From Prinsepia uniflora (Eukaryota > Streptophyta > Magnoliopsida > Rosales > Rosaceae): DNA of 64,000 nucleotides. Positions 22,837 to 34,253 of this stretch are shown here, piece by piece (the first letter of the stretch is position 1; each line of letters starts with the position of its first letter). The stretch is taken from NCBI GenBank assembly GCA_032719365.1, contig CM064862.1, positions 60,084,131 to 60,148,130 of the forward strand, read 5' to 3'. Made by a program: the position numbers and the translations under genes. The notes under the pieces were generated by a model, which worked only from the letters and a program-made list of their open reading frames with translations, was not told where the DNA came from and made no database searches.

Positions 22837-24660
22837 TGACCCAACCCAGCTAACACAATAAACGACACGCTCGGGTCTTGCTCCCGTTTGACAGATAAAC
22901 CAAGGTACCAAAAATACCCTCGAAATCTTATCAGACAAAGGATACCTGTATACTCGAGATCTTATGCCTCTACTCTAAGCATAGCCTCATTCCTCATGCA
23001 ACGACCTTGGAGGGTTCCAAAAATATGAAAACCATGTGAGTGGACGAAAATAAAAGCTAAAAACAACATACTATTTGGAAACATACTATTTACCCTCTAT
23101 TTCATGAAGACTATGCATGGATCAACAAAGTATTCAAACTCGGAAAACCACAGAACTGAAGCAATTTAAGAAAACGTAAAGTCGCTAGAAAATATAGCCA
23201 TAGAAAACTATATATAAAATACCGACACCTGAACATAATCATGTACCCATGTCAAACCGACATCATAATCTGACACAAACCCCATCATCGATGCCAGCCA
23301 AATCATCACATCACAAGCAACTCGGGGATACAGGATCCGAGGGCCCACCCGAGGATACATCATCTAGGTGTCCAACCACATATCTCATAAGCCACTCAGA
23401 TATACAACATTTGAGGGCCCACCTGGTGTCAATCCATCTATCTCGTCCTACACTATCAGTGGCCCAACCTACCACCCAACCACTTGGGGATTACGTTGCC
23501 TAGCTCGACGTCCAAGTGGTCACTTAGGGATACAGCGTCCGGGTGTCAAACCGTATAACTCAACCACTCAAGGACAACACCCGAGTGGTCGTCCTGGGAT
23601 TCAACATTCGGAAGTTAATTCCACATCATAACCATTTAGGGATACAACATCTGAATGGCCGCCTAGGGATACAACATCTAGGCGTCACCCAACAATACAA
23701 CATCTCGAGGAGGGTTTCCCACATCACATCACCTATCTATCCAATATCATATCACACATAACCAGAACACATTCTCGTAATCCAAACCAAATTCAGAAAT
23801 CCGAATCAAATTATGAAGCCCGAGTCTAAGCCCAATTCACACATAAATCACATCAAAATCTCAATCATCCATCATCCATCACCATCAAAATCATATAACA
23901 TGACATAACAAGCATAAATTCGTTTTCCAAACTCAATAATAGTCCAAAGCATAATAAACTCAATTTCCTCGCAAAATGTGTCAAATTACAGTTTCCGTAA
24001 TTTCCTTAAAACCCCATAATCCATATAAAATCCAATTGATCCAACACTAGCAAAATCACACGTCATAATCATATTCAACTCAAGTCCACAATCGGAATGA
24101 TAATAAAAAAAAATATAAATTACAAAAACCTTGTAAAACGGATAATAAAATTATAATAAAATATTCATAAAAATCACCAAAAATCCGATAAAATTTCCAA
24201 CCACACAATTATCATCAAACAAATAGAAATAAATTTTAAACCACTTAATAAGCATGCATAGGATTTAAGGAAAACCAAACGTCCACTCACACGTACCAAT
24301 CATCTCAATTAACTCACTTATTAATCTCATAATTTTTTGGGATTTTTAAACGTATTAAAATATCACCTAAATTCTTCAGACAGTCAAAACTGCCCTGAGA
24401 TGATATCTGATCACCTTGAAAGTTGTATCGTCAGACTCGTATGATCGAATACTACAACTTTCATGTTGAACACATATAAAAAACATACTCCACGTGCCCC
24501 CACGCGCCACCTGAAGTTCCACACGACCCCACGCGCCACCTGAAGTGGTTGCACCTGGGAGCCACACACCTTACTGTTCATCATCGTTTACCTCTAGCCT
24601 CGACCCGGTTTCCTGCAAATCGGGTCGCCCAGACCCACGACTTCACCCAGGTATTTTTCT
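22832..24660 (-). repeat. gypsy LTR in reverse orientation, 5' end lost
   Basis: Read on the minus strand, the segment ends in GGGTCATGTCA (plus 22832-22842). It carries the family block 'CAAACGGGAGCAAGACCCG' at about 22874-22892. The motif pair TGTGAGTGGAC (plus 23035-23045) and GTCCACTCACAC (24281-24292) is in the expected order for a reversed LTR. Segments near 24480-24620 match, reversed, the 'GGAGGCGCGTGCGGGCACG' module of the 25729 LTR. The TGTAAC start is not found, so the right end is approximate. Confidence 0.6.
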
Positions 24661-24879
24661 CTCGATTCTCCATGTATTTCTTCCCTTTTTCTTCCATCTA
24701 ATTCAAAATTAAACCAGGAATGGATCTATCATATCATAACATTGAACACTTAACTCAAGTTCATCGTTCAACTTCCCAAACCTCATGGCCATGGCATCCA
24801 CTCTGTTACTTTTGACCAATAATACTGCTTTAGGGACCAAAGAGGAGTGCACTGCTCAAAGTTGAGCTTATTTTGAACT

Positions 24880-25728
24880 TTCGATGAGAGAATTTTGGTT
24901 TTAAAATCATAATTCATGCATATTTTTATATTCTACATATTTTATTATCAACTATGAATTTCGTGATTTTAATAGAATGAGTTTGAAATGATTTATTTCG
25001 TGGTCTCGAAAATTAAGAACAATTGTTATAAAATGTTTATTATTTTCTAAACCATGGAAATTTCCGGATAATGGTTTAATTTATTTTTTCTACCAATCAT
25101 GGATTTTGATAATGATTTTAAAAGGACTTGTGCTTAGGTTCGGGATTTAGGATTTTTCGATTTTGGGCTAAAAGCCGAATTATCTATAACTTTGGCTTCA
25201 GCCAAGTAAAAAGAATTTCAGTTTGGATTTCAATTTCACATTACTGTTTTCACTATGTTCACCATCCTCGGTTATTATAGTATTTCTCCGACTGCATGAA
25301 CTTGATGTATTTTCGATCATGTGTGTTCATCTCAGACACATGATCTTGAGGTATTCTCAGTCATATACTCTTCAAAGTTGATTATATGATTTCCTTGGGC
25401 GCTTGATATTAAGGTATTTTTGATCATTTGTATTCGCCTCCGACACATGATCTTGAGGTATTTTTAGTCATGTGCTTATCGAATTTGATTACATGATTTC
25501 TCCGACCACATGATTTTGTTTATGCATGTTCATGTCTGACACATGATCTTGAGGTATTTTTCGTTTATGTGCTCGTCGAGGTTATCTAAATGCGTAGTAA
25601 ATGATTTTGGCCACATATCTTTGAGGTTTTTTTGGATATGCAAGACTGGAAATAGGTCTTCGTGTTGGACCACTTAGTTCTCTAACCATTGTTTTTGAGA
25701 TATCTGCAGTAGTGGTTATGGATGTATG
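24880..25728 (+). repeat. middle part of a gypsy LTR that hosts the next solo LTR
   Basis: The sequence resembles the central part of LTR copy 1. From about 25275 to 25600 it holds a minisatellite with the recurring phrase ACACATGATCTTGAGGTATT (about 60-90 bases apart, diverged). It is interrupted at 25729 by a complete solo LTR and continues at 28819. Confidence 0.5.
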
Positions 25729-28700
25729 CGTAACGACCCGTCCCGAATTAACGGGATTAATTAAGGATTAATGACGAATTATCGAGGCTAATCGGAGATT
25801 AGACGAGGATTATCAGACGTTCAGTGCAAAATGACGATTTTGCCCCTATAATGGGTGAAACGTTGACTTTTCATTCGGACGGTCAAATGGACTTTGACCG
25901 ATGACCGTGACGTAGTTCGGGACGTCACGAGTTCATAGACAGGTGGCACGCTCAATTCCGACATTCAGGAAGAAGTTATGACAATCGGAAGATCAAGGGC
26001 GTTTTGGTAATTTGGGCAAAAAAGGGTCAACGGTTGACTTTTGACCCAAAAGGTCTGATGACCGAGGGCCTAGTACCGTGACGTAGATCACGACGATATG
26101 AATCCGTAGACAGGCGGCACGTCGAATTCGGACGTTCGACGACGAAGTTACGGTTCACGGAACTTCGAACGTACTATTGCCCGTTTTTCGAGACAGACGT
26201 TTATTTGGACTTTAGTGGGCCCCAGCCTTTTTCTCAGACCCAATGGATGAATGACATATGTCATTCATCCATTCCCTATCATTTTCATTCATGCACCAAA
26301 CCATTCCCCGTGCATCCATTTTCCATTTTTCCCAATCCAACCTGATCCCATTTCTCACCCAAAATCCAAACCCTGCAACCCTAAACCCATTTGTGAGAGG
26401 ACAGAGTGAGAGGAGGACCGGTGGACGTGGTGGCTGGCCAGGCAGAGCCGCCGTGGGCGGCGGAGGAGGAAACCGCACGAGGTAATCGGTTTTCCCATTT
26501 TAATCCATTTTTCGATTTCTAGTTATTATGGGCTTGTTTGGATGATTGGTTTGAACTAAATAGTTTGTTAGGACGTTGTTAGAGAGGTTTTGAGGGTGGT
26601 TTGACGTTGAGGAGCACTGGGGAAGGTTTTGGGATTTCGAACCGTGAGGGGTTTCTTGGACCGGTCTGGTTTTAGAGGTTTTAGGGGTTCTAATCGATTG
26701 GGTTAGGTTCCTAGGATGATTATAGGAAGAATAGGATCAATTAGGCTTGAAAACGGTGAATATTGGACCTGTTTTGGGCTTGAACCGGTCACGCCGGTCC
26801 AAGTTGCAGGAAAAACTGAACCGGATCGGTCTGAATGAGGTTAGGGGTGACACTGTAGCTGGGCGCGTGAGGCCCACACGCAACCACTTCAGGAGGCGCG
26901 TGCGGGCACGTCGGGGAGAATCTGGGGAAGGTTCCAACATTTCAAATCATCTATTCGATGTAACGAACATTTTGGGACTGGTTTCGAGTCGATCAGATAT
27001 CGTCTCGATATAGTTCGGGCTGTCCGAAGGTTTCGGTACGCGTTTAAAAATAGTCAAAAATCACGAAAAATTAGAGGGCTTTAGTGAGGGGTTAATTAAT
27101 TAGTTAGTAACCCTCTAAAGTGATTTGGATAGGTTTGGGTATCCCGAAGACGACGATTAACCCAGGAAGGCGTACAACGCGCATATCGAGGCAGCAACGC
27201 GGACGGTCTGTGAGTGGACTTTATTTTTGAAATCGATGAATGCATAAATGTTTTATATATGTTTTAATATGTGTTTTGGGGTGCCTTGAGTGTATTTTGG
27301 TGTGTGTTTACGTATGGGCATGTACTTCGAGATTTTTCGGTTTTATACGTGCTTATACGCTTTCGGTTTTCATGAAATGGTTTTGAAAAGGTAAAATCAG
27401 GTATGAGACCCATTTGGATTTGGTTTGACTCGGGCATGAGACCCTATTGATGACCTATGGGTCTGAGTCGTGGTCGCGACGGGTGCTATGTGCACGGCGA
27501 CAAACGACGTGACGCTCGCCTCCGGATTGGGATGCGTTCTTTCCGGAGAGGTCACGATGCACGTCCTGTTGTCGAGCAGCATTTGGAGGCTCGACTTCGG
27601 AGTGCTGACGGTATAGAGGATCGATCGGCGATGTATGCACCATGGTCTCGAGATGGTTGCGGCAGTGATATGTTCACAACGACATGCTAGGATTGAGAGC
27701 GGTCCTGCATTGATGGTGGCACGCATCGCTATGATCAGGATCGTGACTGACCCTCAGATATCGGGCTTGATGCCTAGTTGATTTACGAGTTCGGGTACGA
27801 TACCCAGTTATTGTGAAATCGGGCTAGAAACCCTGTTGCGTTTTATTTTCGGGCGGAAGGCCTAGTTGATTTGTATTCTCGGGCGTGAGTCCCGTTTTTA
27901 TGGTTTTGTATTCGAGTATGTATATACCCTCCTTATGAGCGTATTGATTGGTCTCCTCCAGCGTCGACCTGGAGAGTCACGATCCACAGACCAGAGTGGG
28001 TATCCCCATAGGGATCCCGTTCCAAGAGTGGAGGTTACTTATGATGTTGTGGTCCTGGACCAGATTCTGGAGGGATATGTGGACTAGATTCAGAGAGAGA
28101 GAGCTCAGACTAGATCCAGAGATTGAGCCTCCCAGATGGAGATTCCTGGGAGAAGACTCGGAGTGAGACCCCGAGTAGTGTGCACACTAGATAGATATGA
28201 TGACATCGTGACTATATCGGGGATGTGTTCCCTAGGGGCTGTGTGCCCCGAGATGGCATCTTCTCCGGAAGTGCCTAGGATGGGTTATATATGTATATAT
28301 GTATATGTGTGTGTGATTTCACTGAGATGGCGTTGGGCTGTGACCTACGCATATTAGTTTTGGGCTGAGACCCTTATGAGGTGGTTTTGGGACGAGTTGC
28401 CATGCGTTTTGGTTTGGGCGGAGGTCCCATGATTTGATTGATAGATTTCGGGCCAAGGCCCAAATGGTTTGACGGTTCATGACGGTTTATGGGAATCGGG
28501 CATGAACTCTAGAAATGGTTTTCAAGTGCATGCATATGTTTTTAATGAATGGAATAAAGGTCTTTTATGAAATGTTTTAATAAAATATTTGTTTTGTCCA
28601 CTCACAGCTTTTATGTTTTGAATGCCCTTCAAGTTGATCGCGGATGTGGCTGTAGCAGAGACGAGACATTGTATTCCTCCTTCGGATCCTGGCGTACTCT

Positions 28701-28813
28701 GATAGCCCCGGTTGGGCAAAAGACGGAAATATCCCTGGTCTGACACTTTGTGTCAGACGGGAGCAGGTACGTCCCACGCTAATCCCGAGGGATTTGGGGC
28801 GGGTCCTGTCAGT
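25729..28813 (+). repeat. complete gypsy solo LTR, 3.09 kb, with 5-bp target duplication
   Basis: It begins CGTAACGACCCGTCCCG (C for the usual first T) and ends GGGTCCTGTCA. GTATG flanks both sides (25724-25728 and 28814-28818), so insertion and both ends are well supported. It has two 'TAGACAGG(T/C)GGCACG' modules (about 25937 and 26106) and the motif pair CTGTGAGTGGAC (27208-27219) and GTCCACTCACAG (28596-28607). No gag or pol lies inside. It probably arose by recombination between the two LTRs of a full element. Confidence 0.85.
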
Positions 28814-28818
28814 ATGTC

Positions 28819-29570
28819 CCCAAGTTGGACTACCCTTGATGGTGGTAATTTTTTTATGGCTTAGTGTGTCCAGGTCCTTATGATTTTAAGTTTATTCGAG
28901 GAGATTTTTCAATGTATGGTTGTGGACCACGAGATATTTTTACTTCTCGGGTTTTCTTGGGTACCACCGAGTTTTAAATTAAAATGTATTTTTAGTAAAT
29001 TCATTCACATTTATATTTATTCATTTAGTTAAATTCTTGAAAAGGGTGTTACATTATGCATGCATGGTTTAAATTACGAAGGGGAAACGATGTTTTACTT
29101 GGAATTCGTATTTTGATTTATTATTATTGTTTTGTACACACACAATTTTCCTTATTTGGCGTCGAGGGCACACCTAGAGGCGAAGGCAACACTTTTCCGC
29201 TACGCTACTATCATACCATCTTCGAGTAGGGTTTGTTAGACGTTACAACCTAGTTGCTCTGATAAAACATTTGGGATTGTTTTTAAATTATTCTTTAGAT
29301 TGGTTGTTTTAGATTTGGAATTTTTGGAGGTTGTTTGATCTAGACTGTTTGGATATTAGTTAAGTATTTGAATCCCTCTCTAACGCGTCGAACACAGTTT
29401 GACTAATTTATAGGGGAGATTTTGCCGAATTTTTTGTAGGATTATCGTAAAGTAATTGTTGAATTGTAGTAAAGTTATTTCAAAAATTAAATTGAAGTGT
29501 CAGGTGTGGTCAGACGGGAGCAGGGCTTCTCATAAATACCGAGGAGAAATTCTAGAGGGATCCTAGAAGT
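28819..29570 (+). repeat. 3' part of the host gypsy LTR
   Basis: It continues the LTR interrupted at 25728. A diverged TTTTGTACACACAC motif occurs at about 29132, followed by the 'GGCGTCGAGGGCACACCTAGAGGCGAAGGC' module. GTCAGACGGGAGCAGGGCTT is at about 29510-29530. The exact end is unclear. Confidence 0.45.
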
Positions 29571-30700
29571 TTTTTTCTTTAATCAATAATGATATCATTG
29601 TTTATTATAAAAAATGGGTATAACCCTATCATCAAAATAATGCTATGACAACAACATCCACAAGTCAATACGACAATATTAACATGCACGATGCCACACT
29701 AACAACTAAAAAACATACATCATTGAAATTATGCAAAATTACAAATCAAGCAGACAATGCCTTAAACAACTAAGACCCTGACATCACCTATAATCCTAAA
29801 CAAACTACCTCACCTTAAAAAACAGTCACCCTTGTTAAACCTATTACATATGGTCTTGAAGTACATGTGGAGTATGGTGTATGTGAGGCAAGTTTGATCT
29901 CCAATGATTCAATCCAAATAAAAGTAAATAAATGACCAAAATTTCTAATCGAACTATTGTACCAAAACTAATGAGGGATATTGAGGCAAGCTCCTCCAAC
30001 GGTAAGACAGAATAAAATTTAGGAAAAATAAGAAGTTTTAAAATAAGATAAAATGCAACATCTTTAATTTGACTAGCATACATTACAAGAGTAATGTTGC
30101 GTTCAATTTGACATGAAATTAGAATTAATAACAAAATTTACCTTTTGCGTTCAAGTGATTTTCTCAACGTTTTCTCTTTATGCACTCATTCGTTTGTTTC
30201 TGCGTATTGATTCGTCTTCGAACTCAATCTAACAAATTAATAGCACAAAAAAAAAAAAAGTACGCGTACGGAAGGAAAAATAAGATCGTAAAAATTGTTT
30301 CGACAACAAAGATATAAATTGTTGATTATTTCAAGAACATGAACAATGATATAAAAACAAGATTTGGATCATCATATATGGTCGTGATTTGCGAATTGGT
30401 CCAAAGTTAGAATGAGAATGATGTAGAGTGCACCAACCAAACACCAACTATTCTTCCAACTTCTCCACTTAATTAATCTTTTCCTTCAGATCATGATCAG
30501 ATTCTCCTTAACTTACAGCTAACCATATTTGAACTCGAATACGTAATATTGAGTCCATTTATTTTTATTAATATGTTTATATTAATGAATTAATCAAGTG
30601 AATTTTTTGAAATTAACGTGACTACGCTAATCACTTCCAATATCATTATTTGGTCAATTGAAGTTGGTCGAGTTTAAATTGGGTGCTTCTGCTGCGGACA
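29571..30700. other. intergenic, nothing recognised
   Basis: AT-rich sequence with a poly(A) run at 30247-30259. The longest open frame (29844-30134, minus) shows no recognisable motif and I do not call it a gene. Confidence 0.4.
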
Positions 30701-30742
30701 GCGACAGCATAAGACTCCTGGTCTACAGTAAACACATTCCAA

Positions 30743-30938
30743 CACGCGTCTCCAAGAGACAAAAACGATGGCTAATAGCTATAGACGGCAAGCAACTATT
30801 CCGCAGTTGATGGAGGGTCCAAACCCACGTGGCCTATTTAGAGGGTAGAGGCTCATGCATCGCTCGCTGGGGTCCTTGTCTCTTACTATAACCTTACCTC
30901 ACCCAATCACTCCCCGTTCCTCCTCTTTCCCTATATAT
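30743..30938 (+). promoter_or_regulatory. upstream region of the CV-like gene: CAMTA-type site, G-box, TATA box
   Basis: ACGCGT near 30744 matches the core bound by CAMTA calmodulin-responsive factors. A perfect palindromic G-box, CCACGTGG, is at 30825-30832. A TATA box, CTATATAT, is at 30931-30938, 51 bases before the ATG. The spacing of G-box and TATA is that of a typical plant promoter. Use of these sites is inferred. Confidence 0.5.
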
Positions 30939-30988
30939 GAGGAGAATATGCATTGATCTCTCTTAAGAGAAAGAGAGATACGGCTATC

Positions 30989-31593
30989 ATGACAAACTTC
31001 AGTTGCTGCCTCAACCAGCTCCCACCTCCAAATCAAAGCCTTGGTTCAACTCCTCCTATGCCTTCCAAGCCAAATCAACTACTTGCATGGTATGTAAAGT
31101 TTAAATATCTTCTTATTATATCAAAAAAAAAAAAAAAAATTCGTGTACTTCAATATAATCACATGACATATTATATGACATGGTAATTTTCCTTGTATCT
31201 AATATTATCATGTGCCATAAACAACTTTCGTATAACTTGTCTGTGTGTAGGAACAAAAATGATCATGGCTCGTGGACGAGTAATCGATGCGTGTTAGGCA
31301 TGACCGCTGGCATCATGATTGGATTAGAAATGGGCAGCTTAGGGAGTGTCCAAAGCCACGATGCAATTGCTAACGGCATGCCTTTGCCAAGTGATCATCA
31401 AAGGGTTACAAAATGGAGTGACAAAAGAATGTGCCCACCGTGGAGCCCCAATTCTCTGGAGACCATTGTGCCAGAAAACCTTCCAAGACCGTCGGGGCAG
31501 AGGAGATGGGAAGCCGTCGGATACGATTCCAAGGATGCTCCACCGGTTAGAACGGTCGTGATTAGAAGAAGTGGCAGTTGCTTTGCTATGTAA
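30989..31593 (+). CDS. small two-exon gene resembling CHLOROPLAST VESICULATION (CV)
   Basis: Exon 1 is 30989-31089 and exon 2 is 31251-31593 (GT-AG intron, codon W34 split). They give 147 aa with no stops. The N-terminus (MTNFSCCLNQLPPPNQS) is rich in S, P and N with no acidic residue in the first 35, fitting a plastid transit peptide. A glycine-rich hydrophobic stretch follows at about 47-66 (CVLGMTAGIMIGLEMGSLGS). The best-kept block is at 89-125: WSDKRMCPPW, NSLETIVPENLPRPS and RRWEAVGY. I recognise this C-terminal block as that of CV, a stress- and senescence-induced plant protein that destabilises chloroplasts and moves their proteins to the vacuole. The assignment is from memory. Its nearest real neighbour on the left is the PP2C gene, which in Arabidopsis lies next to CV. 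Confidence 0.7.
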
Positions 31594-32278
31594 ATTCTAG
31601 CTAGCCTGTGCTTCACTGCACCATATGTATATCAGTATATGCACCATTTGTATAGCCACATACAGAATTATTATTGAAGCTTCAGAACATAAGTAATTAA
31701 TTATTAGGCAATTTTTGTTCTTGTTGGATTTTTTGTCTCACTTCTCTTTCGTGGTTTCAATTGGTGCGCGCGCGCAGTACAGAATTTGATTTTTTGATTT
31801 TTTATATTTGAAGTACAGAATTTGGTTTTACATAATTATTGTGGTGTAGTAGTACATGTAGTACAAATTGGAAACTGTCAGAAGAGAACAAAAAACACAC
31901 ACAAGAAATTAGAGTACGTTTGGATGGTTCCTTTCGTATTGATCAATAATTTGTTTTTCAATTGTTCCCATTAAACAATTTAATCATTTTGGAACTCAAA
32001 ATTATCAAAAAATTATAGAGTTGCTACGTAGTTGATAATTTATATATGTTTAAATTGTCTTTGTTAATTATATTAATAGCTCACAGACACTCACACATTA
32101 ACTAATATATTTACTAGCTAAAATATTATTTAATCAAGTTAAGGCTTTAATAATAATGTTCTCCATGAGAATTAATTATTATTATTATTATTATTATTCA
32201 TTTAATAATAAATATTTATTATTAATATTAAATTAGTAAAAAATATCTTTTATCGACCAATCAGAATATTCTAGGGTC
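31594..32278. other. 3' flank of the CV-like gene, with an (ATT)n run
   Basis: AT-rich 3' UTR and flank. A GCGCGCGC run lies at about 31767-31775 and an (ATT)n run at about 32176-32208. No further gene seen. Confidence 0.5.
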
Positions 32279-32283
32279 TACGA
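32279..32283. repeat. target site duplication TACGA, left copy
   Basis: TACGA directly precedes the TGTAACAACCC start of the outer element and recurs at 55652-55656 directly after its CCTGTCA end. Confidence 0.9.
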
Positions 32284-34253
32284 TGTAACAACCCGAACTT
32301 TCGTTAATTTGTAATTTCGGAAATTTAGTTGTGAATTGACTATTTTTCCCTTAGAAAGGGAATATTCTTGATTTTTGACCCGAGAAACTTTTTGGACTTT
32401 ACCAAGGTCCTTTACGTAGATTGAGATGTCACGAGTTTGTAGACAAGTGGCACGTCGAATTCGGACGTCGGACGGAAAAGTTATGGTTCACGAAAGGAAT
32501 CGGGAACTATTCACATTTTACGAGGGATTGTAAAAATGGCAGTTGTGGATTGGTCCAAAATATCTGAGTGGGGACTAAGACCCATGGTTTTGGATCTGAT
32601 ATTTGTTCATCCTTCATCCATTTGTTTGTGTTACCCGAAAACCCAAAGAAACCCAACCAAAACAGACAAACCTACTCCTTCATTCTTCATCAATTGCTTC
32701 TGGTGTGTGAAGGAAAGTAAGAGAGGGGACTGAGACTAGTTGAATGGTGGCAATGGTGTGGACAACTGTGGATGGTGGCCGGAAAACCGAGAAGGTAGGT
32801 TTTAAGGTTCAAAATTTGGAAATCAAGTTTTGGTGTTTGTTGGACGTTTCTAAGGTTCAAACGTGATTCCTAGGTACTATACGAACTCGTAGGGATCGAT
32901 TTCGAGGATTGGGGTGGCCGGAATCTACCTGTGGAAGGTCCGAAACTTCGACCAAAAATCAAGAGCTTGGGAGGTAATTTCTGGACCATCTCTTGTGTTT
33001 TTGAGGTCATAGGCTTGTTTCTGGGTTAAGTACGAGTTTATAGGAACAAAAATGGTCGAGTTTGGTTGAGTTTTGGATGAGGTAGAAACGGGTCGAGTCG
33101 CAGGTCTGGTTGACCCGTTACAATAAATCGGGTCGACCCGGCAGGAGGTAGACAATGATGACGCCAGCGGGTGACATCATCATCTGTTAGGGTTGTCAAG
33201 CCAAGTGGCCAATGAGGTACTGCCATATGGCATTTGTCGGGTCCAATTAGCACTGACGTGTCAGACACGTGGACAAATCAGAGGCTGACACGTGTCAGAC
33301 TTGATAGCTGTCAGGCTGACATCAGTGTTGACCGATGATGTCAGCGTTGGCTGATGACAACGGGGTTAAATTTTGCTGACGTCAGCGTTGACTTTTCACC
33401 AGTGTTGACCAGGACGTTTGACTAGCGTGTGGGGGTGCATGGGCATGCCTTTCGAGGTTAAATCGATCTTGTTCGAAAGGTTTCGACGATCCGAATCCAA
33501 TGGTGGTGGTTTCAGGTCGATCGAAGATTGTTTGATAGGCCCTTTAGAGGTTTTTAGCCTAGCGAAGCTTGTTAGGATGTGTTCCCGATATCAGACTGTG
33601 GTTTAGCTTCGGGGCAATTACAGCGCAGTTCGTTAGCGCAGCAAAGACCAGGTGTGAGTGGACATTTGTGTTGAAATACTGCTTTATTATACGGGTTGCA
33701 TTGAAATACTGTGATAACATTCATTGATGATCTGGTGGATTTTAAATGTCTTTTACACACTGTTTTACGTTTTATGATGATTTGTGCTTGAGACACTTCT
33801 AGATAGTGTGTTGACTAGTTTTGGAGTAAAACAGGGATTTGAAAGAAAGTTTGGATTTTAAATGATTTTGAATTATGATCTTTGTGATCAGTTGGGTAAC
33901 TCAGATTTGTGAAATGTTTTCTGGACACGAATTTCGGTGGATTTTGAGAAATGGCTTAACTAGGATTTTCATTGGTTTTGACTACTACATTGTACATACC
34001 ATCCTTATGAGTGGATAGTCTCTTCCCGACGTCTTGTAGTATCCTGGAGTAGTCACAGTGCATTGCCTGAGAAGGGCCGCTCTGAGGAGAGGCTCAGGAT
34101 GAGGAGTGCGAGAGATTGATATCACCCGGGACAGGGTCTGAGGAAGGCACACCATTATGATATCACTCCGGACAGGGACTGAGGGAAGGACTCGGACTTG
34201 AGTCCCCGAGCGGCACGCTTAGCGTTAGAACCATGACATTATTGATTAGACAT
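32284..34253 (+). repeat. 5' LTR of the chromovirus, left piece
   Basis: It begins TGTAACAACCCGAAC and aligns along its length with 53012-54 kb. GTGTGAGTGGAC is at 33652-33663. It stops at the GACAT duplication of the Athila-like insert and resumes at 45556. Confidence 0.88.
34249..34253. repeat. target site duplication GACAT, left copy
   Basis: GACAT at 34249-34253 and again at 45551-45555 brackets the Athila-like element. The uninterrupted 3' LTR at about 55160 has a single GACAT at the matching place, which confirms the empty site. Confidence 0.95.

Noticed and set aside
29844..30134. 96-residue minus-strand frame, hydrophobic
   Set aside because: No motif, AT-rich composition and no plausible splice partners; likely chance.
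30948..30956. ATG CAT TGA as an upstream ORF of the CV-like gene
   Set aside because: It is only 10-20 bases from the TATA box, so it should lie upstream of the transcript start.
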